Source of the DNA: Bidens hawaiensis
Taxonomy: Eukaryota; Streptophyta; Magnoliopsida; Asterales; Asteraceae
Direction: 5' to 3'
Assembly: GCA_021521415.1 (NCBI GenBank)
Contig: JAIQDT010006446.1
Span: forward strand, 62,001 to 126,000
DNA length: 64,000 nucleotides
In this document: positions 35,901 to 46,957 of the stretch, piece by piece
Numbering within the stretch: the first letter of the stretch is position 1
Layout of the letters: each line of letters begins with the position of its first letter
Made by a program: the position numbers and the translations under genes
The notes under the pieces: model-generated
Told to the model about the DNA's origin: nothing
Seen by the model: the letters and a program-made list of their open reading frames with translations, nothing else
Databases searched by the model: none

Positions 35901-38388
35901 GAAGCTCAACCCGAGCAAATGCAAATTCGGCGTGGAAAAAGGGAAATTTCTCGGCGTAATGGTCACCAAGGATGGTTTCAAGGTGAACCCAGAGAAGGTG
36001 GAGGCTATCCTCGGCATGCCCTCACCATCCACCATGAAGGAAGTTCAAAAGTTGAATGGTAGATTGGTATCAATTAACAGGTTCCTAGCAAACCATGCAA
36101 GCAAATCTACCCCATTCATTAACACATTGAGAAATTGCTTAAAGAAAAGCCAATTCAGGTGGACGCCTGAGGCCGAGCAAGCTTTCAGTGAGATAAAAGA
36201 ATGTCTGATAAATCTGCCTGCGCTCACAGCTCCACTACCTGGTGAAACTTTAACGTTGTACCTGTCAGCAGGAGAGCGCGCCATTGGCGCAGTATTATTG
36301 GTGGATCGCAAGGGAATCCAAACACCAATTTATTATGTAAGTCGGGTGCTGACAGATCCTAAGACGCGCTACACCGTCATAGAAAAGTTAGTTTTATCAC
36401 TAACGCATGCGTCGCGCAAGCTTCACAGATATTTCAATGGTCATCCTATTGAAGTCCTGACTGATTACAACATCCAGCAAGTCTTGCGACGTCCCGCGCT
36501 CTCAGGAAGGCTGACAAAATGGGCGCTGGAATTAGGGGAGCACACGATCACCTATAAGCCTCGTCCAGCAATCAAGGGACAAGTCTTAGCTGATTTCATC
36601 GCAGAAATCCCTGAAGGAAAAGTTGAAGAGGCTCAGCGCGAAGTAGACCCTCCGCAAGCCAATAATGAAGAAAACGTTTGGAGATTATTCACTGATGGAG
36701 CTTCAAACAACGAAGGGTCCGACGCAGGCCTCAAACTGGTGGATCCAGAAAATCATGAGTATACTTACGCAATCAGGTTGGATTTCAAGAGCACCAACAA
36801 TGAAGCTGAATATGAAGCCCTGCTGGCTGGTTTGCGCATCGCGCACAAGTTCGGAGTTAAAAAGCTAGAGGCTCATGTAGATTCATACCTGGTAGCAGCA
36901 CAAGTCAATGGCCTTTATGATGCCAAGGAGAACACCATGCCTCTGTATCTAGAGCAGGCGAAGAAACTCACCGAACAATTTGACGTTTTCAGAATCATAC
37001 ACATTCCGCGCAGTGAAAATAAGTCTGCCGACGCGCTAAGCAAGATGGCATCAACCAGCTTCGATCATTTTGGCAAAGATGTCAGGGTGGAAGTAATGAG
37101 CAACCCGTCAGTGGGAGCAAAGTCTGTTCTTGTAATTCATACAACACCTTCATCATGGATAACTCCAATAATGGAATTCTTGAAGGAGGGAAAGGTACCA
37201 GACGATTGCGCACACGCGAGGAAGATAAGACACAAGTCGCAGAACTACGAAATGCTCGATGGTACGTTATATCGACGCTCTTATCTTGGACCACTCATGA
37301 AATGCCTAGACGCTGAGGAAGCAAGCTATGTGATCAGAGAGATACACGAAGGAATCTGTGGAATACATGCTGGCCCGCGCATGGTGGTCGCCAAGGCAAT
37401 GAACGCAGGTTACTATTGGCCAGGCATGTACTTGGACGCGTTAAAAGAGATCCAAAAATGCAAAGCGTGTCAGAGCTATGCGCCAAATACCATGCGGTCA
37501 AAGAACAACTTGATCCCGGTGACCTCTGCATGGCCTTTCCACAAGTGGGCAATCTATATTGTGGGTCCCTTACCACAAGCACCAGGGCGAGTAAAGTTTT
37601 TGGTAGTGGCAGTAGACTATTTCACAAAATGGGTTGAAGCCAAGCCACTGGCAAAAATCACAGCGGAGGCAATGAAGCAATTTATTTGGAGCCACATCGT
37701 ATGCCGTTTTGGCCTGCCCATGGAAATCGTGAGCGACAATGGCAAACAATTCACTGACAGGAAGATATCCAGTTGGTTCAAGGAATTGCACATCAATCAG
37801 GTCTTCACTTCAGTATACCACCCTCAAGGGAACGGCCAAGTGGAGCGCGCGAACCAAAGCTTGCTGAATGGGCTGAAGAAAAGGTTGGAGGGAGAGTCCC
37901 ATGCATGGGTCGAGGAGTTACCTAATGTCCTGTGGGCGCACAGGACATTAAGCAAAACCAGCAATGACGAGTCCCCGTTCAGCCTAACCTATGGAACAGA
38001 GGCTATGATTCCAGCAGAGATTGGATGCCCATCCTATAGAGTGCTCATGATGAGTAAGACGGATAACGAGCAAGAAACGAGGTTGGATCTCAATTTACTT
38101 GAGGGACGCAGAGAGGCGGCTATCATCAGTGAAGCCAAATACAAGAAAAAGCTAGAAAAATACTACAATTAGCGCGTGAAAGAATGCCACTTCAAGAAGA
38201 ATGATTTTGTCCTTCGGAACAATGAAGCTAGTCGCGCAATACCCCTGGGAAAGATGTCTCCCAACTGGGAGGGACCTTATCAAGTCTCGGAAGAATTGGG
38301 AAAAGGCGCATACGCTTTAAAAGATTTAAATGGAAAGAAGATCCCGCGCACATGGAACGCAGCACAACTTAGAAAATGTTTCATGTAA
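32909..38388 (+). pseudogene. Tat-B gag-pol polyprotein with few disabling changes
   Basis: Gag starts at ATG 32909 and hits a stop at 33248-33250. It resumes in another frame (about 33280-33690) and after a frameshift near 33690 stays open to 38172, then 38388 past one TAG (38170-38172). In order: capsid domain; Cys-His knuckle CEFHKSTGHNTDAC; protease VDTGSESDIMY; reverse transcriptase with YVDD (about 35810); a Ty3 RNase H lacking its first Asp (LYLSAGERAIGAVLL), as expected where the second RNase H has taken over; archaeal-type RNase H with D-E-D-D (FTDGAS, NNEAEYEA, HVDSYL, SADALS); integrase with HHCC. The first catalytic Asp of integrase is Tyr (KWAIYIVGP, about 37550). Chromatin-binding tail ends LRKCFM. 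Confidence 0.9.
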
Positions 38389-39178
38389 AAGTTGTCAAGT
38401 TTGTAATCAAGGCTTTTTAAGCCATTACGAATAATGATACGCTCTACTTTTTCTTAATATGCGTTCTATTACCTTTTGCATACATGTTTCACACTTTCCT
38501 TTATTAATTTTGAGCAATATGACAACATTGTATTGACATCAAACTAAAAATAAAACGAAGTAAAGCATACATGCGCGAGCTTCAAGCTCAGACGCGTTAA
38601 CGAGTTTTAACTCTAAAACGTCAGGGCCTTAGCCCAATAATATGAGCCTTAGCTCAAATTACTCATAGCATCCATCCTACGTATTGCGCAGCTGGACCAT
38701 AAAAATACCTAAGCACAACTAAGGCAAAGCACATGCCAAAGCATAGTTGTTAAGGTCTCAGGTCGGGGCCGCGCATGGGATTATAATGGATATAGGCAGA
38801 GTAACACATACTGACACGTAAAGGCTACAAAACTCATTCATAATTCCCTATAATAAATGCACGATAATGTCGCGCAAAAGAGGAATAATGAAATGCCAAG
38901 GCACGTGTCAGCATATTCAGAATATCGCAAAATAACTTGAAATATGACAACTGTTAAGGATTAAGTAAAAATAATTTCCTTACAACCTTGTTCAAGTTTC
39001 AATGTGTAAGCATACCTTATATTCAACAAGCACACACATGCAATATAAAGAGATGAATTGGGAATGCGCAAGATGCGAGTAAGGGAAAAACAAAATTTCA
39101 TTCCGAAACATAGAAGTTTACAAATTTACAAATGATGAGGTAGAAACTACAAACAAAAAAAAAAACAAGAAGGGCTTT
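38389..39178. other. Tat-B spacer between pol and the antisense gene
   Basis: AT-rich, no gene seen. It occupies the place of the repeat-bearing spacer of Tat-A but shows no clear tandem repeat. Confidence 0.5.
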
Positions 39179-41603
39179 TCAAGTCTCTATGTTAATATCA
39201 GCCTCTTCATCCTCCTCATCATTATTTCCTCCCTCAGCATCTGGCGCAACCCGCTCCTCGTCATCTCCAAACTCACCATAATCAAGCTGTTCGTCTTGAA
39301 TATAGTCGTCTTCTGTCATGATAGCGTCAGGAGTAGGTCCTTTGGCCACGCCAGAGCCGCTGGCAGAGGTAGCGTTGCCCGCGCCATCATCATTGCCACT
39401 AGTCCCTTCACATTCATCAAGTAATTTCTTTAAAGCGCCAAGATCGGGCTGGTAAGCAAGCGCGGCTATCTGCAAGTCACAAGGAACAGTATAAGTACCA
39501 AAGATTATGAAAATAAGTCAAGTAAACTCATTAAGGTTAAAATACCTGCTCAAGGATGGGGATTGGAGTATTCAAGTACTTCTCCCCCACCTCAGCCATG
39601 TCAGCGCAGACAGCGTCGAGCTGATAAGGGTAGTCGGATGGATTCTTCTTTAGCATGTCATATTCATAACCATCCTTAAACCCCTCAGCCCGACCCACCA
39701 AGCGCGACGCCGCATTACAGTCCATCACAAGGGTCTGAAACTCGTCTGAATATTTCATTGCATAAGCGCAACGAGTCACACCCAGTGAAATCAGCCATTG
39801 ACGGTCCTGCGCGAGGGAAGAAACAGACGTCTCAAGAGCAGGGATTTGAGAGTTTAATAACTTAACAGTTTCCTTGACTTGTTCTAGCTCTTATTTGTCA
39901 GACGCTGCTGCCGCCAAGGCTTCATTCTTTTCCGCTCGCGCAGCATCAAGCTCTTTCTTCAGGCGCGCAACCTCAGTCTCCAATAAAGATTTTTCAGTAT
40001 TAACCTGCGCAATAGTTTGGTCACGCGCCTCCACTGCCAACTCCAGGTCACGCGCTTGACGCGCGTACTTGGCCGCATCTGCCTCTGCCACCTGCAGTTT
40101 CTCCCGCGCAGCTTTCAGCTCAAGCCCGCGCTTCACAAAAGCAGCGTTGGAACTTGCCCGGTTCTCGCTAAGTTCTGCTTGGAGTTTCTCAGCTTTCTCT
40201 CGGGCATCAGAAAGATTCCAAGAAGAAATCTTAGCCTCTTGCTTGGCCTCCGCAACGGCATCACGTACCTTTATATAATCATTGCGAAGCTCTTGGGAGG
40301 CAGCAAAAAACGCAGACCCAGCAAAAAGGTGGTCATTAAGCAAATCCACGCGAACGCGGTCCTCTTGAAACCTCCTTTCAGCTGGAGGAACAGAGTGAGC
40401 CCAAAAGTCTTCACATACGCCCAAGGATTGGAATGAGCTCTCTTCAGTGATACTCCAGCTCGGGCGGTATATGTGATCGGCTCCCTACAAACACAAAGCA
40501 ACGCAAAGAAACGTTTTAGTTATCTAAACACTAACTTGGAAGTCTGCACAGCGGAGCAAAATAAACTTATACCTGAGGAGAACCGGCAGAAAGATTAGCG
40601 CCAGCTGATGAGCTCCTGCCTGCCCCATGAGAAAAAGGCTGCGCCACGAAATCTCGTGGCGCTATAGGGCTTACGCGGCCACCATCAGAATTTTCAAAAT
40701 TAACCTCCTCATCATCCTCTATAACAGGTCTCTTCTCCTGCTACTTGGAAGAATCAAAAATAGTCTCAAGAGGAGGGCTGCGCGCAGGAGGAGGTGAGGG
40801 AGGTCTTGACGCTGTTAGAGCAGCGCGAAAAATAGTCTCCTGCTCCTTAGTGATCCCAATGAGGGGAGATTCAGTACTTGTTGGAGCAGGAGCAGAACTA
40901 ACGGCGCCAGCGCTAGCAGTGCCACCAGCAGCTCGTGTGCCAGCTATAATTCCTATGAAAAAACCAACAAGGAGAAATGATTTATGACTTGAACTAAAGG
41001 AAAAAATCAGACAATCAAAGCGCAATAAATACCTTGGCGCACCGCAGTCCGCGAATTAAGCATCGCCATGAAGTCCATTTTCCCCCTTTTTGAGGGCAAA
41101 ACAGAGGACTTCAAAACAACCTTCGGCATAGCCTTGGCACCTTGCTGCGCCTGAGGTTGAGCCACCAACGTTGCCGGCTCTACAAACATTTGAGTGAACA
41201 AAGCTTCATTAATAACTCTATCGGAATCACGCTCATAAAACCACAAAATATAAACAAAGTATACCTGTTGGAGAAGACGAAACAGCAGGCGCAGCACCGC
41301 TTCCCTTGTCCGCCGCGCGCAGAGATGAGGTGGCAGCACCATACCTCTTGTGGACTGGAGGATTGCCCACACCTTGAGGCAAAGAAGACGAGGAAAACTT
41401 GGAAGTAAAACCCTTGGTTTTCTCAAGTCCCTTCACTTGAGTAGGAGGAAGATTCTGGGCAACAAAGGCATCATCTTTTTTCTGTTTTTTACTGGCCCCT
41501 GCGCCAGTCTTGCCTTTAGCCTTGCGCTTGAGTTTTCGCGCTTCAGCTTCTTCCTCCTCCCTTTCCTCTTCCACAGGCTCCAACTCATAATTAGCGAGCG
41601 CAT
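39179..41603 (-). pseudogene. Tat-B antisense gene, five 3' exons, coiled-coil protein
   Basis: Exons by GT-AG junctions on the minus strand: 41603-41265, 41179-41033, 40952-40573, 40484-39546 and 39469-39179. Phases (1,1,0,0) keep one frame. The first surviving exon is Glu- and Lys-rich. Exon 3 is Ala/Ser/Pro-rich. Exon 4 opens with GADHIYRPSWSI, the counterpart of NEVYAPRWNI in Tat-A, then a long coiled coil and a helical segment. The last exon ends in an acidic tail (DEEDEEADINIET). Two in-frame stops spoil it: TAG at 40741-40743 and TAA near 39893. The 5' exons, where Tat-A has the Transposase_28-like domain, are missing because the element is truncated at about 41630. The reading assumes an 84-85 base first intron. 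Confidence 0.75.
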
Positions 41604-42268
41604 CTACAATACGCGCAACAGAATGTGAATTTGTTTGTCATGCTTAAAGGTATGTCTTTTAAAGATTTTTGGCTTGAATGTCTTAAAGATTTATGCTTTG
41701 ACAAAACAATTAAAGTTGAATTAAAATTGCTTAGTGGTTATTATTTGCTACAAAAATTTTCTTAGGAGTTTTGCAAAAAATTTTACATTTGGACAAACAA
41801 AATTCATAAAATTCCCAAAATTCCCTCCCCACACTTGAATTGTGCAACGCCCTCGTTGCACAACAAACAACTATAAAAGTAAGTGCAAAAGAGAGAACAG
41901 AAAACTCCCCTGAAAACCGCAAGGCTGTCAGACAAGAGACCCGGGAGGGTCAACAGGGAAGACCCGGCAACGCCAACCGTGCAAATAAACATCCACAACA
42001 TGCACCTGCAATAGAGCAAGACAAAACAAGCCACACCAAACAACATAATACACAAACACAATCCATATCATCATTCCAAATAACATCCATCACAAACCAA
42101 AGTCATGAACAAAAGTCTACACAAATCAAAATAAATAAAATCACAAAATCTACAAAGATAGCTTAACTCTTCGAAAACAAACAAGAATAAAACAAACACG
42201 CAAAATCTACAAATTCCTAAACATACTAAATTTTGACAGAGTCGATAGCTATACTCACACTCCCCACA

Positions 42269-44602
42269 CTAGATCATGGGGTGGAGGTCGAAAACCTCCA
42301 AAACTGTCTCGACCGGCTCACCCAAATAGTGTTTTAAACGGTGACCGTTCACCTTGAAGATGCGTCCATCCTCATGGCCAATCTCAACGGTACCGTACTC
42401 GAACACCTGTCTCACACTAAAAGGGCCAGACCATCGGGATTTCAACTTCCCAGGGAATAAACGAAGGCGAGAAGTGTAAAGCAAAACACGATCGCCCACT
42501 AGGAATTGTTTTTGGTCCTTCAACCGGGTGTCATGAAGCTTTTTGATCCTCTCCTTGTAAATCCGTGAATTCTCATAAGCTTGGCCTCTCAACTCCTCAT
42601 GCTCATGCAACTGACCCATCCTGTTTTTACCCGCGCATGCAAGATCAAGATTTGCACTTTTCAATGCCCAATATGCCTTATGCTCGAGTTCAACAAGGAG
42701 ATGACACGCTTTCCCATACACCAATTTAAACAGTGTCGTACCAATCGGTGTTTTGTAGGCGGTACGGAAAGCCCACAGTGCGTTATCCAATTTCTCGGAC
42801 CAATCCTTACGGTTCTGACTAACCGTTTTCTCCAAAATCCTCTTGATGCCCCGATTCATGACCTCAACCTGCCCACTCGTCTGCGGTTAATATGGTGTAG
42901 AGAATCGATGATAGACACCATATCGGGACAATGCCTTTTCCAACTGGGCATTACAAAAATGTGTCCCTCGGTCACCAATCAGTGCTTTAGGGGTACCAAA
43001 GCGGGAGAACAACTTCTTCAGAAATTTCACCACCGACCTAGCATCATTTGTGGGCAAGGCTTGCGCCTCGGCCCATTTTGAAACATAATTGACGGCTACT
43101 AGGATGTAACGATGGCTAAAAGAAGTCGGGAAAGGTCCCATGAAATCGATGCCCAGACATCAAAAACCTCGCAGACCTGAATCGGTCACTGGGGCATCTC
43201 ATCTCGTGAAGAGATGTTGCTTGCCCTCTGGCAAGCATCACAAGACTGCACCATGTCATGAGCATCACGGAAGATGGTTGGCCAGAAGAAACCGGCATCA
43301 AAGACCTTCTTCGCCGTGGATGTGGCTCCATGGCGTCCTCCGGTCGGGCCCTCGTGGCAGTGCTTAAAGATCTTTCGAGCCTCGTCACCATACACACACC
43401 TACGCACGAGCTAATCGGCACCAACGCGAAACAAGTAAGGATCCTCCCAAAAATAATGCTTCACATCATAAAAGAATTTCTTATTTTTCTTGTGAGTCAG
43501 ACCCTTAAGCACGATCCCACTAGCAAGAAAATTCGCATTGTCAACGAACCAAGGATCATCCTCATCCCATGTCTCGATATGCATGAGGAACTCGTGGGGG
43601 AAATTTCATTTATGTGAAACCCCACTTGTTCCGATGAAGCTGAGCACTTAAGACGGGAGAGGTGGTCGGCCGCAACATTCTCAGCACCCTTTTTGTCACG
43701 GATCTCAATGTCAAACTCCCGCAGCAACAAAATCCATCGAATAAGTCTCGGCTTCGCATCTTGTTTGCTGAACAGATAACGAAGGGCTGCATGATCCGTG
43801 AACACAATGGTCTTAGAAAGGACAAGATAAGACCGAAATTTATCGAATGTGAAGACAACAGCAAGGAGCTCCTTTTCAGTGGTCGTGTAATGCTCCTGCA
43901 CATCGTTCAGTGTCCTACTCGCATAATAAATCGGGTGAAAGTGCTTATCCCGCCTTTGACCTAAGACCGCCCCGACTGCAAAGTCACTAGCATCACACAT
44001 CAACTCGAAAGGTAAGGACCAGTCGGGGGCAACCATGATAGGGGCATTCACCAATTTCTCCTTCAACAGCTCGAACGCTCGAAGACATTCGGAGGAGAAA
44101 ACAAACGGGGAATCTTTCTCGAGGAGTTTCGTCATCGGGCGGACGATTTGAGAAAAGTCCTTTATGAATCGCCGATAAAATCCCGTGTGACCGAGAAAAC
44201 TCCTAATAGACTTCACCGAATTCGGTGGCGGGAGCTTCGAAATGGTGTCAACTTTGGCTCGATCAACCTCAAGCCCCGCCTGTGAAATCTTATGCCCTAA
44301 CACAATGCCCTCCTTCACCATGAAGTGGCATTTCTCCCAGTTAAGAACAAGGTTGGCACATCCTTACAACGAGCCAACATTCTCTCTAAATTTCTCAAAC
44401 AATGATCAAAAGAACTCCCGAACACAGAAAAATCGTCCGTGAAAACCTCCATGGAGTCCTCGATCATGTCATGAAAAATCGTCACCATGCATCTCTGAAA
44501 CGTGGCTGGGGCATTACACAGTCCAAAGGGCATCCGCCGGTAGGCGAATGTGCCATAGGGACATGTGAATGTCGTCTTCTCCTGATCCTCAGGAGAGATG
44601 GT
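42269..44602 (-). pseudogene. Athila pol, 3' part: reverse transcriptase end, RNase H, integrase
   Basis: Downstream of the nested LTR, reverse transcriptase resumes (PYGTFAYRRMPFGLCNAPAT) with the catalytic FTDDFSVFG, then a frameshift near 44350. RNase H ([34 protein letters not shown]) is in the frame 44321-43497. The integrase zinc-binding part lies at 43407-43190. A one-base loss near 43155 displaces the first catalytic Asp. The second Asp is in IGDRGTHF. A TAA interrupts the frame just before the segment holding the Glu ([14 protein letters not shown]). The C-terminal domain runs to 42269. Several breaks make it non-functional. Confidence 0.85.
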
Positions 44603-45250
44603 GTGACATTTGTCAATTTCGGGTTATTTTATACTTGTATTCTTAATGTAAACCCGACCCGTTTTGTATCCCGAACCTTTCGATATTATCAAAATGATGA
44701 ATTGTATGTTAAATATTTGTTTTATAGTTGTTGGATAAAAAAAACACCTTTTTCGGTTCTTAAAATTCCCCGAAAACGCTCAAAACGAACTCCAGGGACT
44801 AAAACTACCAAAATGGAGACTTGAAGGACCCATTTGTAGTTTGTGCTTTCTTGGGTCTATAACCAACCCATTTTCATGAAACACCTTTTATGAAAGACCC
44901 ATTCAACTTACCTTATATATACACACCCATCTTCTTCATTTGTGCTTGCTCATTTCTTCATTTCTCTCTCAAATTCTTGAATTCTAAGGTTGTTCTTCAT
45001 AAGCTAATCTTTCATTTTAACTAACTTCTCAATACTTAAAGCTTGATGTTACAACATATATATAATATACACTCCTTGTTTACCTTCGGTCTTTCATTTC
45101 TCCTGTCTCGGCCGGTTGAAATGTCGGGCTAGTAAGGCAAGGTTACATGGAGGACTTTGTAGTCCTTGTTTATATATTTAACAAATCTAACCATATAACT
45201 TGTTATACTTGCTTAACTTCTACATATTTTAGTTTATTGTTCATATTTGT

Positions 45251-45640
45251 CAAGTTCCATGGTATTGGGTATGTGGTGACTAGCCTCGGTTTCATCCCGA
45301 GTTGAGAACCGAACCAAAAATCGAACTTTTGTTTAAAAGCATTATTGTTAACTTTTTGAATGTAAAACCTGAGTATTATTATTTATAAGTTATTTTACAA
45401 GTTCCATGGTAATTGGGTATGTGGTAACCATCCTCGGTCTTATTCTGAGTCAAGGACCGAACCAAAAACCGAACTTTTGTTTAAAAGCTTTATTGTTAAC
45501 TTTTTGAATGTAAAACTTGAGTATTATTATTTATAAGTTATTTTACAAGTTCCATGGTAATTGAGTATGTGGTAACCATCCTCGGTCTTATTCCGAGTCA
45601 AGGACCGAACCAAAACCGAACTAAACCGAGTTCACTCGCT
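45251..45640 (+). repeat. 147-148 bp tandem repeat in the nested solo LTR
   Basis: The segment CAAGTTCCATGGTA starts at 45251, 45398 and 45546. Copies share GGTATGTGGT, CCTCGGT, GAGT..AGGACCGAACC and the AAAACCTGAGTATTATTATT stretch. Two full copies and a partial third. Confidence 0.85.
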
Positions 45641-46456
45641 TAAGACACACAAGTGTGTTTTTAGCCACCAAAACTCATATTTTTCTTCAAGATTATATTT
45701 TAAATCAATTTTAGTTAGTTTCTAAACATACTTGGCATGTCGGTAACCAACTTGATCTTATAACAAGTTCGAACCGATAAGGTCGTATACTCGCTTAACG
45801 AACGTTAAGGTTCTTCACAATAGAACTACATACTTGGTTAAGTATATTTTGATTTTATTGAGTTATCTCATAACATTTATTATTTTGGGAAGTTAGCTGT
45901 CAATTATCAACTCTCGAACCGACAAACCCGAACACTCGTTTAAACCTCGTGTTGGGTATTCTTATAACCAATGGTTTTGCAATATCGCATTTTAACCCAC
46001 ATTATTACTTAACATAGGTTGAGTAAAAAAAGAAAAAAACTAATGAATAGAATACCGAGACCCGGTTTCGAGTAAACTTATTTTACAAAACTCGTTTCTT
46101 TAATTTCTCAAATATTTACATTTTAAATCCTAAACTTTATTTATTTACTTTATTTGTCATGTATTTTATTTTAAACCCTTCCAAGACTGCCTACTAACAC
46201 AAGACCCGTTTAATATAGGTCTTGCTCGTTAAACCGATCTCTCCGATTATTCACGACACTATCTTTCAAGTTACTTGTTAATGCGAGTACTTTTTCATCC
46301 CCCGTTTTCCATATTTCGTTTTGGGGGTGGCATTGCATACTTATTCAAATTCAAATGATTTATACTTGAGTCTTAAACCACAACACGTATTGTATATGTT
46401 TACTTAAATAAATGCTCGATTTGGTGTTATATGCTTTACATGATTATTTGCAAATT

Positions 46457-46635
46457 CTTGAATGCTAAGGCGGGTAGCCTCTTGAATGCTAAGGCGGGTA
46501 GCCTCATCAAAGTATGATCATACGTTAATTTCGAGTATATATGGTATCCCCATATAGAAAGGTGTCGTCATTGTATTCTTATTGACGATTTCATTATTGT
46601 CGTCAATGTATTCTTATTGACGGTTTTATTATCTA
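46457..46635 (+). repeat. Short direct duplications in the nested solo LTR
   Basis: TTGAATGCTAAGGCGGGTAG plus CCTC occurs twice in a row near 46458-46505. A second segment, GTCGTCA(T/A)TGTATTCTTATT plus GACG, occurs twice near 46563 and 46598. Confidence 0.75.
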
Positions 46636-46957
46636 AATTGTTGCTATTATTTGTTGTTTTCATATACTAGTTGTGGATTTCATACTATATACTTATTGTT
46701 CAAAACTATGAAAATTGCTCACCAACCTTCGTGTTGACAAACTCTATTTTATGCAATGTTACAGGTTTGATGTTAGCTTGATTGGATTGCTTGAAGAAAC
46801 TTATTATCTTGGCTTTAGGATATTAGAAAATAAAAGAACAAGTTATTTATTTATCTATCTATTTGGCATTTTGTATGAACAATTGTTGTGTTATTTATGA
46901 TGATATGGATTTAAATGAGTTGTTTAAATATTGTAACTTTATAGTGTCATTGTGTAA

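Larger units (their letters stand above)
32254..41630 (+). mobile_element. Tat-B: second Tat-lineage LTR retrotransposon, 3' end lost
   Basis: 5' LTR, primer-binding site, gag-pol with two RNase H domains, and an antisense gene, in the same order as Tat-A. Sequence similarity to Tat-A is clear in protein but low in DNA, so it is a different family. The element stops near 41630 inside its antisense gene; its 3' part and 3' LTR are missing, and Athila sequence begins there. Confidence 0.85.

Noticed and set aside
41804..42166. Short frames on both strands in the Athila 3' region, possible env-like gene
   Set aside because: Low-complexity translations, overlapping on opposite strands, with no transmembrane/envelope pattern that holds up.
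46715..46900. 61-residue plus-strand frame in the nested solo LTR
   Set aside because: AT-rich, no recognisable domain, lies wholly in LTR sequence.
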